Origin: Faecalibacillus faecis
GTDB lineage: Bacteria > Bacillota_I > Bacilli_A > Erysipelotrichales > Coprobacillaceae
Reading direction: 5' to 3'
Length of the DNA stretch: 64,000 nucleotides
NCBI RefSeq assembly: GCF_003024675.1
Contig: NZ_PYLP01000009.1
Location: forward strand, 1-64,000
A program made the translations under genes and the position numbers. The notes beneath the pieces were generated by a model. That model did not search any database and was not told the origin of the DNA. It saw only the letters and a list, made by a program, of their open reading frames with translations. Of this stretch, positions 51,622 to 60,712 are shown piece after piece. Positions within the stretch are counted from its first letter, which is position 1. Each line of letters opens with the position of its first letter.

Positions 51622-52791
51622 ATGGAAAAAGTCATGTTAGGTGTTTCTTTATATCCAGAACAAGAAGTTCTTGAAGAAATTGATGCGTATTTAAAAATGG
51701 CATCAAGTTATGGATTTAAAAAAGTATTTACGAGCATGTTTTCTGTATCAGGAACAAAGGAAGAAGTGATTGCATATTTTAAAGATTTTACAAAAATCGT
51801 TCATAAATATGGCATGGTTGTTTCTGGGGATTGTAACAGCGAACTTTTTCATAGATTAGGTGCAACTGAAACAGATCTTTCGGTTTTTAAGGAAATTGGT
51901 GTCGATATTTTAAGAATGGATTTTAGTTTTAATGATGAAAGGGATGCAACATTGATCAATAATAAAGAAGGTATCAAAATTGAAATGTCAACAAGCTTTA
52001 TTGAAATCATTGAAGCCGCTATTAAAAATGGGGCAAAACCTGAAAATATTTCAACATGTCATAATTTCTATCCAGAAAGATATACTGCGCCAAGTTTAGA
52101 AGCAATCAATGAAATTAATAATTATTGGAAAGCAAAGAATATTCCTGTCGCAATCTTTATTTCAAGTTTAGTTAAAGGAAGTCATGGACCATGGCCTGTT
52201 AGTGATGGACTTCCAACGATTGAAGAGCATCGTGATATGCCAATAGAAGAACAATTAAAACATTGTCTAGCTTTAGATAATGTTGATGAAATCATTATTG
52301 GAAATGCTTATGCGAGCGAAGATGAATTTAAAGCAATCGATCAAGTCATGAAACAAGTCTATGTCGATGTTCCCAAAAATGAAGCTTTTGGTTTTTTAGC
52401 TGATTTTATTCCACATGGAATGATTAAAAGAGTTCCTTTTAAAATTCAATTAGAAGAAGGAATCACAGAACTTGAAAAAGAAATCTTATTCAATTATCCA
52501 ACGCATAGTGATTTAGGAGATTGTATGAATTATATGTTACGTTCTCGTTGGACAAGAATGATTTATAAAGGAAAAGAAATTCCTTGTCGTCCTTGTACCA
52601 AGACGCACTATACAAGAGGGGATGTTGTTATTGTCAATGACAACCTTGCCCATTATCGAGGAGAAATTCAAATTGTTTTAAAAGATATGAAAGTAGATGG
52701 ACAAAGAAATTTACTTGGTCGTATTGATGAAAGTGAAATCTTTATTTTAGAACATATTAAAGCCAAAGATGTTTTTACCTTTGTTGAATAA
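51622..52791 (+). CDS. mupG: MupG-family (DUF871) 6-phospho-N-acetylmuramidase-like protein
   Basis: 389 residues. N-terminal TIM barrel (about 1-240) starting LGVSLYPEQEVLEEIDAYL, with FTSMFSVSG, then a C-terminal cyclophilin-like domain. MupG in Staphylococcus cleaves MurNAc-6P-GlcNAc from recycled peptidoglycan. CHNFYPERYTAPS and FISSLVKGSHGPWPVSDGLP are typical of the family. No mur recycling genes are adjacent. The upstream in-frame ATG (51580) lies before the promoter; the ATG at 51622 with AGGAGG is correct. Confidence 0.85.
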   Translation: MEKVMLGVSLYPEQEVLEEIDAYLKMASSYGFKKVFTSMFSVSGTKEEVIAYFKDFTKIVHKYGMVVSGDCNSELFHRLGATETDLSVFKEIGVDILRMDFSFNDERDATLINNKEGIKIEMSTSFIEIIEAAIKNGAKPENISTCHNFYPERYTAPSLEAINEINNYWKAKNIPVAIFISSLVKGSHGPWPVSDGLPTIEEHRDMPIEEQLKHCLALDNVDEIIIGNAYASEDEFKAIDQVMKQVYVDVPKNEAFGFLADFIPHGMIKRVPFKIQLEEGITELEKEILFNYPTHSDLGDCMNYMLRSRWTRMIYKGKEIPCRPCTKTHYTRGDVVIVNDNLAHYRGEIQIVLKDMKVDGQRNLLGRIDESEIFILEHIKAKDVFTFVE

Positions 52792-52814
52792 AGTAGATGT
52801 AAATCTACTTTTTC
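52790..52814 (+). terminator. Terminator of the MupG-like gene
   Basis: AAAGTAGAT (52790-52798) pairs with ATCTACTTT (52803-52811) around GTAA, then T. Confidence 0.85.
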
Positions 52815-52861
52815 TTATGGCGTAAAAAGGAAAAATATGACATAATGAATGAGGTGATAAT

Positions 52862-54028
52862 ATGGAAAATACAAAAAAAGAAAAGAAAGAATATACTAAA
52901 GATTCTTTGGATGATGGAGTTATTACAACAGGTTTTTTAGAAGTTTTACCTGATGGATATGGTTTTATTAGAAATGCGAATTATTTATCAGATCCTCATG
53001 ATGTTTATGTCTCACAATCACAAATTTATAAATTTAAATTAAAGACAGGAGACTTTATTACAGGTGTTGTTAGAGAACCAAAAGCAACAGAAAAGTTTAG
53101 ATCTTTATTACATATCCAAAAAATTAATCATTATGATTTAGAAACAGCAATGAAAAGAAAAGCTTTTGAAAGCTTAACACCTATTTTTCCAAATGAAAAA
53201 ATTAATCTTGGAAAAAATGGTAAAATAGCGATGCGTATGATTGATTTACTTGCACCTATTGGAAAAGGACAAAGAGGAATCATTGTTTCACCACCAAAGG
53301 CAGGAAAAACAACACTTTTAAAAGATATTGCTTTAGCGGTTAAAGAAAATAATAAAGATATACATATATTGATTCTATTAATTGATGAAAGACCAGAAGA
53401 AGTTACAGATATTAAAGAAGCTGTTGAAGGAGATAATGTAGAAGTTCTTTATTCAACATTCGATGAAACACCAGACCGACATAAAAAAGTATCTGAAATG
53501 GTCATTGAAAGAGCAAAACGTCTTGTTGAACATGGACAAGATGTGATGATTTTACTTGATAGTATTACACGATTAACACGTTCATATAACCTGATTTGTT
53601 CTCCTTCAGGAAGAACTCTTTCAGGGGGGTTAGATCCAAACTGTCTTTATATGCCCAAAAGATTCTTTGGGGCAGCTCGAAATATGCGCGAAGGAGGAAG
53701 TCTTACCATTCTTGCAACAGCGCTTGTTGATACAGGAAGCCGTATGGATGATGTGATTTATGAAGAATTTAAAGGAACAGGAAATATGGAACTTGTGTTA
53801 TCACGTGCAATGCAAGAAAAAAGAATCTTTCCAGCCATCGATATCGCAAAATCTGGAACACGACGTGAAGATCTTCTTTTAAGTGAAAAAGAATTACAAG
53901 TCAATCATGATATTCATTACTTATTAAATGGTTCGCGTGCAAGTCAATCTTTAGATGACGTTATTTTGCTTTTTAGAAATACAAAAGATAATGAAGCTCT
54001 TATTGAAACAATGTTAAAAAGAAAGTAG
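52862..54028 (+). CDS. rho: Transcription termination factor Rho, short form
   Basis: Hexameric RNA helicase that ends transcription. 388 residues, shorter than E. coli Rho because the N-terminal helix bundle is missing: the protein starts close to the RNA-binding cold-shock domain ([17 protein letters not shown]). The motor domain has Walker [13 protein letters not shown], the ERPEEVTD segment and [13 protein letters not shown]. The Q-loop and R-loop regions appear intact. The gene ends in an intrinsic terminator. Confidence 0.95.
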   Translation: MENTKKEKKEYTKDSLDDGVITTGFLEVLPDGYGFIRNANYLSDPHDVYVSQSQIYKFKLKTGDFITGVVREPKATEKFRSLLHIQKINHYDLETAMKRKAFESLTPIFPNEKINLGKNGKIAMRMIDLLAPIGKGQRGIIVSPPKAGKTTLLKDIALAVKENNKDIHILILLIDERPEEVTDIKEAVEGDNVEVLYSTFDETPDRHKKVSEMVIERAKRLVEHGQDVMILLDSITRLTRSYNLICSPSGRTLSGGLDPNCLYMPKRFFGAARNMREGGSLTILATALVDTGSRMDDVIYEEFKGTGNMELVLSRAMQEKRIFPAIDIAKSGTRREDLLLSEKELQVNHDIHYLLNGSRASQSLDDVILLFRNTKDNEALIETMLKRK

Positions 54029-54050
54029 GATAGTTTTTCTATCCTTTTTA
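54027..54050 (+). terminator. Terminator of rho
   Basis: AGGATAG (54027-54033) pairs with CTATCCT (54039-54045) around T5, then T4. Confidence 0.85.
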
Positions 54051-54062
54051 AATAGGTGATTT

Positions 54063-55169
54063 ATGATTGAAATAAAACATGAAAAACTAAATATAAAAGG
54101 AAAATATCGATGTATTGTTATTTCAGACATACATAGCCATTTAGAACGTTTTCAGCAAATCTTAAAAGAAGTAGATTATACAACAAATGATTATTTAATT
54201 ATTAATGGAGATTTTGTAGAAAAGGGGACACAGGCTATTGAGACGGTTCATTATCTTCAATATCTCCAACAACAAAGCAAAAGAGTATATGTTTTACTTG
54301 GTAATTGTGAGTATGCTTTAGATGCTTTAATCAATGAGGATAGATTATGTCAAGAAATGCTTCACTATTTACGTAAAATTGGTAAAAGTGGTATGATTGA
54401 TCAAATTGTTTTTCAAAAACACTTGGATTTAAAGAAAGAAAACCCAAAACTTTTACAAAAAATTGTAAGAGATTCTTTAAAAAATGAACTTACTTATCTC
54501 CAAAGTTTACCCACTTCTTTAGAAACAAATGATTTTCTATGTATTCATGCGGGAATTGAAAAGAAAAAGGATTGGCAAGATGCACCACTTTCTTCTTTTA
54601 TAGAAAAAAGAGATTTTCAAAAAGTAGGGCATTGTTTAGATAAATATGTGATTGTAGGACATTTACCTACCTCTAATTTTTATAAAAACCAAATTAATAA
54701 CGATATTTGTTTTGATGAAGATAAAAAAATCATTAGTATTGATGGTGGAACAGGAGTTAAATTTATTAGTCAATTAAATGCTTTAATTATTGAAAAGGAT
54801 GACCAAGGTCTTCATTTTAAACAACATGAAGTTCAACCTTTACCTGTTTATCAAATCAAGAAAGATTATTTTGTTGAAAAGAAAGAAATTCATAAGGTGG
54901 CATGGCCTCATTTTGAAATAGAAATATTAGAAAAAAAAGATGAATTTTCTTTATGTCGAGTGCTTGATAAAAATGATATTTTATGGATTAAAAATGAATT
55001 TATCTATGAAAAAAAGAAACACTATTATTGTTTAGATGATTATATAGATGCTTTTTTATCAGTAAAAAAAGGAGAGCTAATAAAAGTTGTAGGCATTTAT
55101 CATAATTGGGCCTATATAAAATATAAAAATGAAATTGGTTGGATTCCAATAAAAATATTAGATGAATAA
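54063..55169 (+). CDS. Calcineurin-like phosphoesterase with C-terminal SH3-like domain
   Basis: 368 residues. Metallophosphoesterase domain about 15-240: VISDIHSHLERF, INGDFVEKG, LLGNCEYALD, CIHAGIE and VGHLPTSNFY supply the metal ligands. It resembles the bis(5'-nucleosyl)-tetraphosphatase/PP1 group. The last 65 residues, with LIKVVGIYHNWAYIKYKNEIGWIP, look like a bacterial SH3 domain, an unusual partner for a cytosolic phosphatase. No signal peptide is seen. Substrate unknown. Confidence 0.82.
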   Translation: MIEIKHEKLNIKGKYRCIVISDIHSHLERFQQILKEVDYTTNDYLIINGDFVEKGTQAIETVHYLQYLQQQSKRVYVLLGNCEYALDALINEDRLCQEMLHYLRKIGKSGMIDQIVFQKHLDLKKENPKLLQKIVRDSLKNELTYLQSLPTSLETNDFLCIHAGIEKKKDWQDAPLSSFIEKRDFQKVGHCLDKYVIVGHLPTSNFYKNQINNDICFDEDKKIISIDGGTGVKFISQLNALIIEKDDQGLHFKQHEVQPLPVYQIKKDYFVEKKEIHKVAWPHFEIEILEKKDEFSLCRVLDKNDILWIKNEFIYEKKKHYYCLDDYIDAFLSVKKGELIKVVGIYHNWAYIKYKNEIGWIPIKILDE

Positions 55170-55243
55170 TCTTAAGGAATTTTTAGAAGTATTTTATGTT
55201 TTTTTTAAGAAATAAAGGATAAAATAAAAAGGAAGCGAAAGAC

Positions 55244-56146
55244 ATGGAACTTAGAATTTTACAGTATTTTTTAATGGTTGCAAGAGAAGAAAATATTACC
55301 CGTGCAGCAAAACAATTAAATATGACGCAACCTACCTTATCAAGACAATTAATGCAATTAGAAGATGAATTAGGCAAGCCGTTATTTATTCGTGGTAAAA
55401 GAAAAATTGAATTAACAGATGAAGGTGTCTTACTTAGAAGAAGGGCAGAAGAAATTCTTTCTTTAGTTAATAAAACGGAACAAGAAATCACACAAAGCGA
55501 AGAAGAAATGGTTGGACAAATTATGATTGGAACCGGTATTTTTTCTTCATCACAAACTTTTCTTTCTAAAGTAATTGAAGAATTTCATGAAGAGTATCCC
55601 CTTGTTAAATTTGATATTTATACAGGAAATGCGGATTTAATTAAAGAAAGAATTGATCAAGGACTGGTTGATATTGGAATTTTGTTGGAACCGGTCGATA
55701 TTTCAAAATACAATCATATACGTATTCCACTTCAAGAAAAATGGGGAGTTATTGCTTCAAAAGAAAATAAGCTTGCTAAAAAGCAAGTTGTTGAAAAAGA
55801 TGATTTAAAAGATGTTCCTTTATTTCTAACAAATCGAGAAATAATTCAAAGTGAAATTTCTAACTGGCTAAAAGGGGATATTCCTTTAAATAGCGCTTAT
55901 TCTTATAATTTTGCTTCAGCAATTCTTCCGTTTATTCAAGATAATAAAGGAGTTGCTATTACTATTGAAGGCGCTTATCAAGTTTTAAATCAAGATCAAA
56001 TATGTTTTATTCCGTTTTCTCCACAACTTTCAACAAATACAGTTCTTGTATGGAAAAAATATACGCGTCTTTCACCAGTGATTAATAAATTTATAAAGAA
56101 ATCACAAGAATATCTAGAAAAAAATAGGAGTCTATATGAAAAATAA
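55244..56146 (+). CDS. LysR-family transcription regulator
   Basis: 300 residues. The N-terminal winged helix has MELRILQYFLMVAREENITR and TQPTLSRQLMQLEDELGKPL. The effector domain follows, with SEEEMVGQIMIGTGIFSSS as its start. The last residues overlap the polysaccharide deacetylase gene by 11 nt, an unusual arrangement for LysR genes, which are more often divergent from their target. The co-inducer is unknown. Confidence 0.92.
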   Translation: MELRILQYFLMVAREENITRAAKQLNMTQPTLSRQLMQLEDELGKPLFIRGKRKIELTDEGVLLRRRAEEILSLVNKTEQEITQSEEEMVGQIMIGTGIFSSSQTFLSKVIEEFHEEYPLVKFDIYTGNADLIKERIDQGLVDIGILLEPVDISKYNHIRIPLQEKWGVIASKENKLAKKQVVEKDDLKDVPLFLTNREIIQSEISNWLKGDIPLNSAYSYNFASAILPFIQDNKGVAITIEGAYQVLNQDQICFIPFSPQLSTNTVLVWKKYTRLSPVINKFIKKSQEYLEKNRSLYEK

Positions 56147-57311
56147 GAAAAATATAATGATAGGAACAATTGTTATTGTTTTACTTGCTTTAGGATTATT
56201 TATCTATCAAAAGTTTGTTAAACAACAATTGCATTTTAAAGATGATTTAACAGTAGAAATCAATGGAAAGTTTGATCCACTTTCTTATATTAGTGAAGTA
56301 GAACATGGCAACATCAAAGAAGTAACTTGTCAAAGTAAAAATTTAAATATAAAAAAATTAGGTGAATATGAAATTGTCTATACATATAAAAATCGTGATT
56401 ATGAAGCAATGATACAAGTTGTTGATACAACAAAACCGGTATTTAATGGACTTAATGATCTTGCAGTTTCTATAAATACAACACCTGATTTAAAAGCAGG
56501 TGTAGAAGTAAGTGATAATAGTTTAGAAGAAATTAAATACAAAATAGATGATAAAAAAATAGATACATCAAAAGAAGGGACATATGAAGTTACTTATAGT
56601 GCAAAAGATAGTTCAGGTAACAAAATAATAGCTAAAAGAAAAATAGAAGTTATTAAAAAAATCGGAAGTGAGCAACAATCAAATGAGAAAGTGGTTTATT
56701 TAACATTTGATGATGGGCCATCAGAAAATACCAAAAAAATTATGGATATTCTTGCTAAATATAATGCAAAAGCCACTTTCTTTGTAACTGGTAGAAATCA
56801 AAAATATAATTATCTTATTAAAGATGCCTATAATGCAGGACATACGATTGGTCTTCATACCTACAGTCACGATTACCAAACAGTATACTCTTCAGTAGAA
56901 GCATATTTTGATGATTTAAATAAAGTAGGTCAAATGGTAAAGAATGAAATAGGGTTTGTTCCACATTATATTCGTTTTCCAGGAGGAAGTTCAAATACGA
57001 TTTCAAGAAAATATTGTCAAGGAATTATGTCGACACTTACAAAAGAAGTGATTGAAAAAGGGTATCAATATTATGATTGGAATGGAGATTCTACTGATGC
57101 CTCAGGAAATCATGTAGCGGTTGATAAATTAATTAGAAATGGAACGCTTTGCCATGATAACAACGTAATGATTTTGTGCCATGATACACAAGCTAAAGAT
57201 ACAACTGTTCAAGCATTGCCTGCTATTATCGAACACTATCGAAATTTAGGTTATACTTTTAAAGGTATTGATGATACAACTTATACACCACAACAAGGTG
57301 TTAACAATTAA
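56136..57311 (+). CDS. Membrane-anchored polysaccharide deacetylase with Ig-like domains
   Basis: 391 residues: membrane anchor about 6-25, then Ig-like beta-domains (about 40-180, with DTTKPVFNGLNDLAVSINTT and TYEVTYSAKDSSGNKI as in DUF5011 repeats), then a NodB domain (about 188-385). NodB motifs: YLTFDDGPSENT, LHTYSHDY, RFPGGSS, DWNGDS and LCHD, all with catalytic and metal residues. Likely deacetylates peptidoglycan GlcNAc and so lysozyme resistance. Its ribosome site TAGGAG lies within lysR. Confidence 0.93.
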   Translation: MKNKKNIMIGTIVIVLLALGLFIYQKFVKQQLHFKDDLTVEINGKFDPLSYISEVEHGNIKEVTCQSKNLNIKKLGEYEIVYTYKNRDYEAMIQVVDTTKPVFNGLNDLAVSINTTPDLKAGVEVSDNSLEEIKYKIDDKKIDTSKEGTYEVTYSAKDSSGNKIIAKRKIEVIKKIGSEQQSNEKVVYLTFDDGPSENTKKIMDILAKYNAKATFFVTGRNQKYNYLIKDAYNAGHTIGLHTYSHDYQTVYSSVEAYFDDLNKVGQMVKNEIGFVPHYIRFPGGSSNTISRKYCQGIMSTLTKEVIEKGYQYYDWNGDSTDASGNHVAVDKLIRNGTLCHDNNVMILCHDTQAKDTTVQALPAIIEHYRNLGYTFKGIDDTTYTPQQGVNN

Positions 57312-57312
57312 T

Positions 57313-57348
57313 AAAAGTAATGTTCATTTTTGGACATTACTTTTTATT
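57313..57348. terminator. Bidirectional terminator after the deacetylase gene
   Basis: AAAAGTAATGT (57313-57323) pairs with ACATTACTTTT (57334-57344), followed by T. It overlaps the end of the convergent gene at 57324. Confidence 0.85.
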
Positions 57349-57602
57349 TTATGAAGCTCTTCTTTTATTTTTTCTACACTTTTTTCTAATAAATCATAAT
57401 CATCCTGACTATTTATAGAAAAAGAATTTTGATTTTGCATGTAAGAAATATAGGCACTATTTAAAGAAAGCATATCGCCTAGTGTTGTTAAAAAGGAACC
57501 AATAATAGCTTGCTCATCACTGGAAAAGCATTCATTAAATGATTGTGAAATGATGACAATCATTTGATTAAGTAAAACGGGATGCATACAGGGTAATGAC
57601 AT
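57324..57602 (-). CDS. Small protein of unknown function
   Basis: 92 residues, largely helical and soluble, with LDM/LLEKSVEKIKEELHKI-type amphipathic helices. GGTGAT lies before the ATG. It contains a pair of Cys near the N terminus (PCM and NECFS). The gene is convergent with the deacetylase. No family recognised. Confidence 0.6.
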   Translation of the reverse strand: MSLPCMHPVLLNQMIVIISQSFNECFSSDEQAIIGSFLTTLGDMLSLNSAYISYMQNQNSFSINSQDDYDLLEKSVEKIKEELHKIKSNVQK

Positions 57603-57697
57603 ATAATCACCAATATATTATATGCATTAAAAGAAAAGATGATTTAATAAAATAAATATTTATTGATGAAAAATTTAGTTATTAAAATAAAAAAGTG

Positions 57698-57728
57698 TTG
57701 ACAAACAAAAAAAGAGGTATAATATATA
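57698..57728 (+). promoter_or_regulatory. Promoter of the cstA T-box transcript
   Basis: A consensus TTGACA (57698-57703) faces overlapping -10 options: TAATAT at spacer 16 or AATATA at spacer 17. A TATAAT at 57718 has only a 14-nt spacer. Confidence 0.6.
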
Positions 57729-57744
57729 GGCATACATATAAATG

Positions 57745-57995
57745 AGCGATGAACAAGATACGATTTTACATCCGCTTCCTATAGAGAGCATTCGGTTGGT
57801 GGAAAGAATGTAGGTAATGATATAAGACCATCACTTGTGAGCTATTATCTTGAAATAAAAGTAGGGAAATCGTAATTTCTGCGTTAAAGAAATAGCATTA
57901 TAAAAAGATGTGAAGGGGCGATTAAATATCGCAATCTAAGTGGTACCGCGGAACAAGGTTTTCGTCTTAGCGTAAAGTTAAGCGAAAACCTTTTT
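57745..57995 (+). promoter_or_regulatory. T-box riboswitch upstream of cstA (probable alanine specifier)
   Basis: The T-box core AAGTGGTACCGCGGAACA (57938-57955) is nearly perfect. Stem I includes GAGAG and GGTTGGTGGAAAG, as in other T-boxes. The probable specifier is GCT at 57841-57843, in TGAGCTA, close to the GAAAGCTA context of the alaS T-box. The terminator pairs 57955-57969 with 57979-57992, then T. In the antiterminator, CTAAG (57936-57940) pairs with CTTAG (57966-57970). Specifier assignment is by eye; the base of stem I (CAAGAT with ATCTTG) supports it. Confidence 0.88.
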
Positions 57996-58032
57996 ATATG
58001 TGATGATTGAATTAAAAGAGGGGGATTCATTT

Positions 58033-59733
58033 ATGAATGGTTTACTATTACTTGGATTAAGCGCTTTAATTTTAGTAGTGGCTTATTTATTCTATGGTCG
58101 TTACTTAGTTAAAACATGGGGAATTGATCCAAAAGCAACAACACCTGCTGTTGCAAAAGAAGATGGGACAGACTTTGTACCTACAAACAAATGGTCAGTC
58201 TTTGCTCATCAATTTTCATCAATTGCAGGAGCTGGACCTGTAACTGGACCAGTTATGGCAATGATGTTTGGTTGGCTACCAGCTTTTTTATGGGTTATCG
58301 TTGGTGGTGTATTCTTTGGTGCTGTACAAGATTTTGGAGCACTTTATGCTTCTGTTAAAACAGAAGGAAAATCAATGGGACAAATCATTGAAAAATATAT
58401 TGGACGTAAAGGTAAAAAATTATTTTTCTTATTTTGTTGGATTTTTACATTAATTGTTATTGCAGCTTTCGCTGATATGGTTGCTGGAACATTTAATGGA
58501 ATTAGTGCTGATGGAGCTAAACTTGCACCAAATGCGAGTGCTGCTTCAATTTCAATTTTATATGTTTTCGTAGCAATGGCCTTTGGTTTATTCTTGAAAA
58601 AAGTTAAACTAGAAGGTTTACCAAAAGTGATTCTTGGTATTGCTTTAATTATTGCTATGTTAGCTCTAGGAATTATGTTCCCGGTATATGCTACTAAAAC
58701 AACTTGGATTTATGTTGTCTTTGTATATATTTTCTTTGCTTCAGTTACACCTATGTGGTTACTTAAAACACCACGTGATTATTTAACAACATTCTTATTT
58801 ATCGGAATGATCGTAGCTGCTGTAATTGGTGTATTTGTAAGCAATCCAACAATTACAACACCTGCTTTTGTAGGATTTAAATCTGCTTCAGGAAGTTATA
58901 TCTTCCCAACATTATTTGTTACAATTGCTTGTGGTGCCGTTTCTGGTTTTCATTCACTTGTCTCATCTGAAACAAGTTCAAAATTAGTAGAAAACGAAAA
59001 AGATATGTTACAAGTTGGTTATGGTTCTATGTTACTTGAATCATTACTTGCTATCTTAGTTATCGTTATTGTTGGTGCTTTACCAAACTTAAAAGCATCT
59101 GGTGTCTTAGATAGTACACTTGCTAATATGGCTTTAGCTGATACAGCAACACCATTTACTAAATTCTCAGCTGGTGTTACTGGTTTAGTTGCTCAACTTG
59201 GTTTACCTCAATCATGGGGATTATGCATTATGACAATGTTTGTTTCAGCTCTTGCTTTAACTTCATTAGATGCTGTTGCAAGAATTTCAAGAATGTCTTT
59301 CCAAGAATTCTTTGAAGTTGAAGAAGGACAAGAACCAAGTGGTTTAGTTAAAGTTTTAACTAATAAATATGTTTCAACAATTATTTCTTTAGTTTGTGGA
59401 TATTTATTAAGTTTAGGTGGATATGTTAATATTTGGCCATTATTCGGATCAGCTAACCAATTATTAGCTGCAATGGTTTTAATTTCATTAGCTGTTTTCT
59501 TAAAAGTTACTGGAAGAAAAGGATTTATGTTATATATCCCAATGGTATTAATGTTTATCGTTACAATGACAGCATTAGTACAAGCTATCTATGGAATCGT
59601 TATGAAATTGTTTGTAACAGGTGGATTTGTTTTAATGGTTGATGGATTACAATTAGTAGTCGCAATTTTACTTGTTGCTTTAGGATTAATGGTTGGTTTC
59701 AACTCAGGAAGTAAACTTGTTAAAGAAAAATAA
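58033..59733 (+). CDS. cstA: Carbon starvation CstA-family transporter
   Basis: Membrane transporter of 566 residues with about 15 membrane segments. Diagnostic motifs: FYGRYLVKTWGI, SSIAGAGPVTGPVMAMMFGWLP, GAVQDFGALYAS, ACGAVSGFHSLVSSETSSK and the C-terminal WPLFGSANQLLAAMVL. Relatives import pyruvate (E. coli BtsT/CstA) or peptides. The T-box with an alanine-type specifier suggests uptake linked to alanine supply. An in-frame ATG (58000) lies before a better ribosome site (AGAGGGGG) for the ATG at 58033. Confidence 0.93.
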   Translation: MNGLLLLGLSALILVVAYLFYGRYLVKTWGIDPKATTPAVAKEDGTDFVPTNKWSVFAHQFSSIAGAGPVTGPVMAMMFGWLPAFLWVIVGGVFFGAVQDFGALYASVKTEGKSMGQIIEKYIGRKGKKLFFLFCWIFTLIVIAAFADMVAGTFNGISADGAKLAPNASAASISILYVFVAMAFGLFLKKVKLEGLPKVILGIALIIAMLALGIMFPVYATKTTWIYVVFVYIFFASVTPMWLLKTPRDYLTTFLFIGMIVAAVIGVFVSNPTITTPAFVGFKSASGSYIFPTLFVTIACGAVSGFHSLVSSETSSKLVENEKDMLQVGYGSMLLESLLAILVIVIVGALPNLKASGVLDSTLANMALADTATPFTKFSAGVTGLVAQLGLPQSWGLCIMTMFVSALALTSLDAVARISRMSFQEFFEVEEGQEPSGLVKVLTNKYVSTIISLVCGYLLSLGGYVNIWPLFGSANQLLAAMVLISLAVFLKVTGRKGFMLYIPMVLMFIVTMTALVQAIYGIVMKLFVTGGFVLMVDGLQLVVAILLVALGLMVGFNSGSKLVKEK

Positions 59734-59743
59734 AGATAATAAA

Positions 59744-59805
59744 AAAAGCTTCATGATGAAGTGAACTGAATAAGTTGGACCAACAACTTAGGAGGTTCAC
59801 TTTTA
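59744..59805 (+). terminator. cstA terminator split by a palindromic insert
   Basis: AAAAGCTTC (59744-59752 region), loop, GAAG is followed by a 38-bp insert (59762-59799) and then CTTTTATT. Removing the insert restores a standard terminator stem AAAAGCTTC / GAAGCTTTT. The insert has its own stem and the run still ends in T, so termination may be kept. Confidence 0.65.
59762..59799. repeat. 38-bp palindromic mini-element, IS-end like
   Basis: Arms TGAAC (59762-59766) / GTTCA (59795-59799) and TAAGTTG (59771-59777) / CAACTTA (59784-59790). The left half TGAACTGAATAAGTTGGACC resembles the ends of IS3/IS150-type elements (TGnACTG...TTGGAC), by recollection. It may be two abutted ends of a deleted insertion sequence. 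Confidence 0.5.
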
Positions 59806-59812
59806 TTATACT

Positions 59813-60556
59813 TTAATTCATATAAGAACCACCATTAATATCAATACCTTGTCCAGCAATATATTTAGAGGCATCACTTGCTAGAAATACGATGACTTCT
59901 GCAACATCCTCTGTTTCGCCTAAACGACCAAGAGGAATACCGACAGTACTGTAATTTGTATTAGCTGTCATGTTTGTTTTAATCACACTTGGACAAACAG
60001 CATAGACGTTAATGTTATATTCTCCTAAAACTTTTGCGTAACTTTTTGTGGCAGATAAAAGACCACCTTTACTTACTGCGTAACTTACAGAAGACGCGAT
60101 ACCACCAATTCGTGCAACCACAGAAGAAATGTTTACGATTTTTCCATATTTTTGTTTTTTCATAGTTTTGATGGCTTCTCTCATGCATAAATGAGCACCT
60201 CTTAAATTAATATTCATGCACCAATCCCATTTATCAGCATCTAAATCTTCAATAGGAGTTGTTGGGCAAACTCCAGCACCATTAACTAAAATATGAAATG
60301 TTGGCATTTTTTCTAAGGCGAATTCAAATAGATGTTCAATATCTTCAGGTTTAGAAACATCAACTTGACATGGATAACAAGAACAACCTGTTTCATCTTC
60401 TAGTTTTTTAGCACTTTCTGTTGCTTGTTCGATGTTTAAATCAGCAAGGACAACTCCTGATAAACCTTTTTGAGCAAGAATCTTGGCACTTTCAAAGCTG
60501 ATTCCTCTCGCACCACTTGTTACAATAGCATATTTTCCTTCAAATTCTTTATTCAT
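59813..60556 (-). CDS. Short-chain dehydrogenase with atypical cofactor loop
   Basis: 247 residues. Classical SDR layout: VNGAGV, catalytic Ser in IVNISSVVARIGG, YAVSK as YxxxK, and a PSVIKTNMT loop, ending with INGGSYMN. The cofactor loop TSGARGIS departs from TGxxxGxG at two Gly positions. An in-frame ATG at 60565 lies in the ribosome-site region; the ATG at 60556 after AAGGAGATGA is preferred. Substrate unknown; FabG-like or sugar/steroid alcohol oxidation are options. Confidence 0.85.
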   Translation of the reverse strand: MNKEFEGKYAIVTSGARGISFESAKILAQKGLSGVVLADLNIEQATESAKKLEDETGCSCYPCQVDVSKPEDIEHLFEFALEKMPTFHILVNGAGVCPTTPIEDLDADKWDWCMNINLRGAHLCMREAIKTMKKQKYGKIVNISSVVARIGGIASSVSYAVSKGGLLSATKSYAKVLGEYNINVYAVCPSVIKTNMTANTNYSTVGIPLGRLGETEDVAEVIVFLASDASKYIAGQGIDINGGSYMN

Positions 60557-60712
60557 AAAAATCATCTCCTTATCTCTATTATAAAAATGAATTGGTTATA
60601 AATCTAATAGATAGTAAAGGCAAAATTGATAGATAACATTTATAAAACAAAAGTTTTAGTGTGTTTTTAAAAATAATTAGTATATAATAAATACCAAAAA
60701 GGAAGTGTCAAA

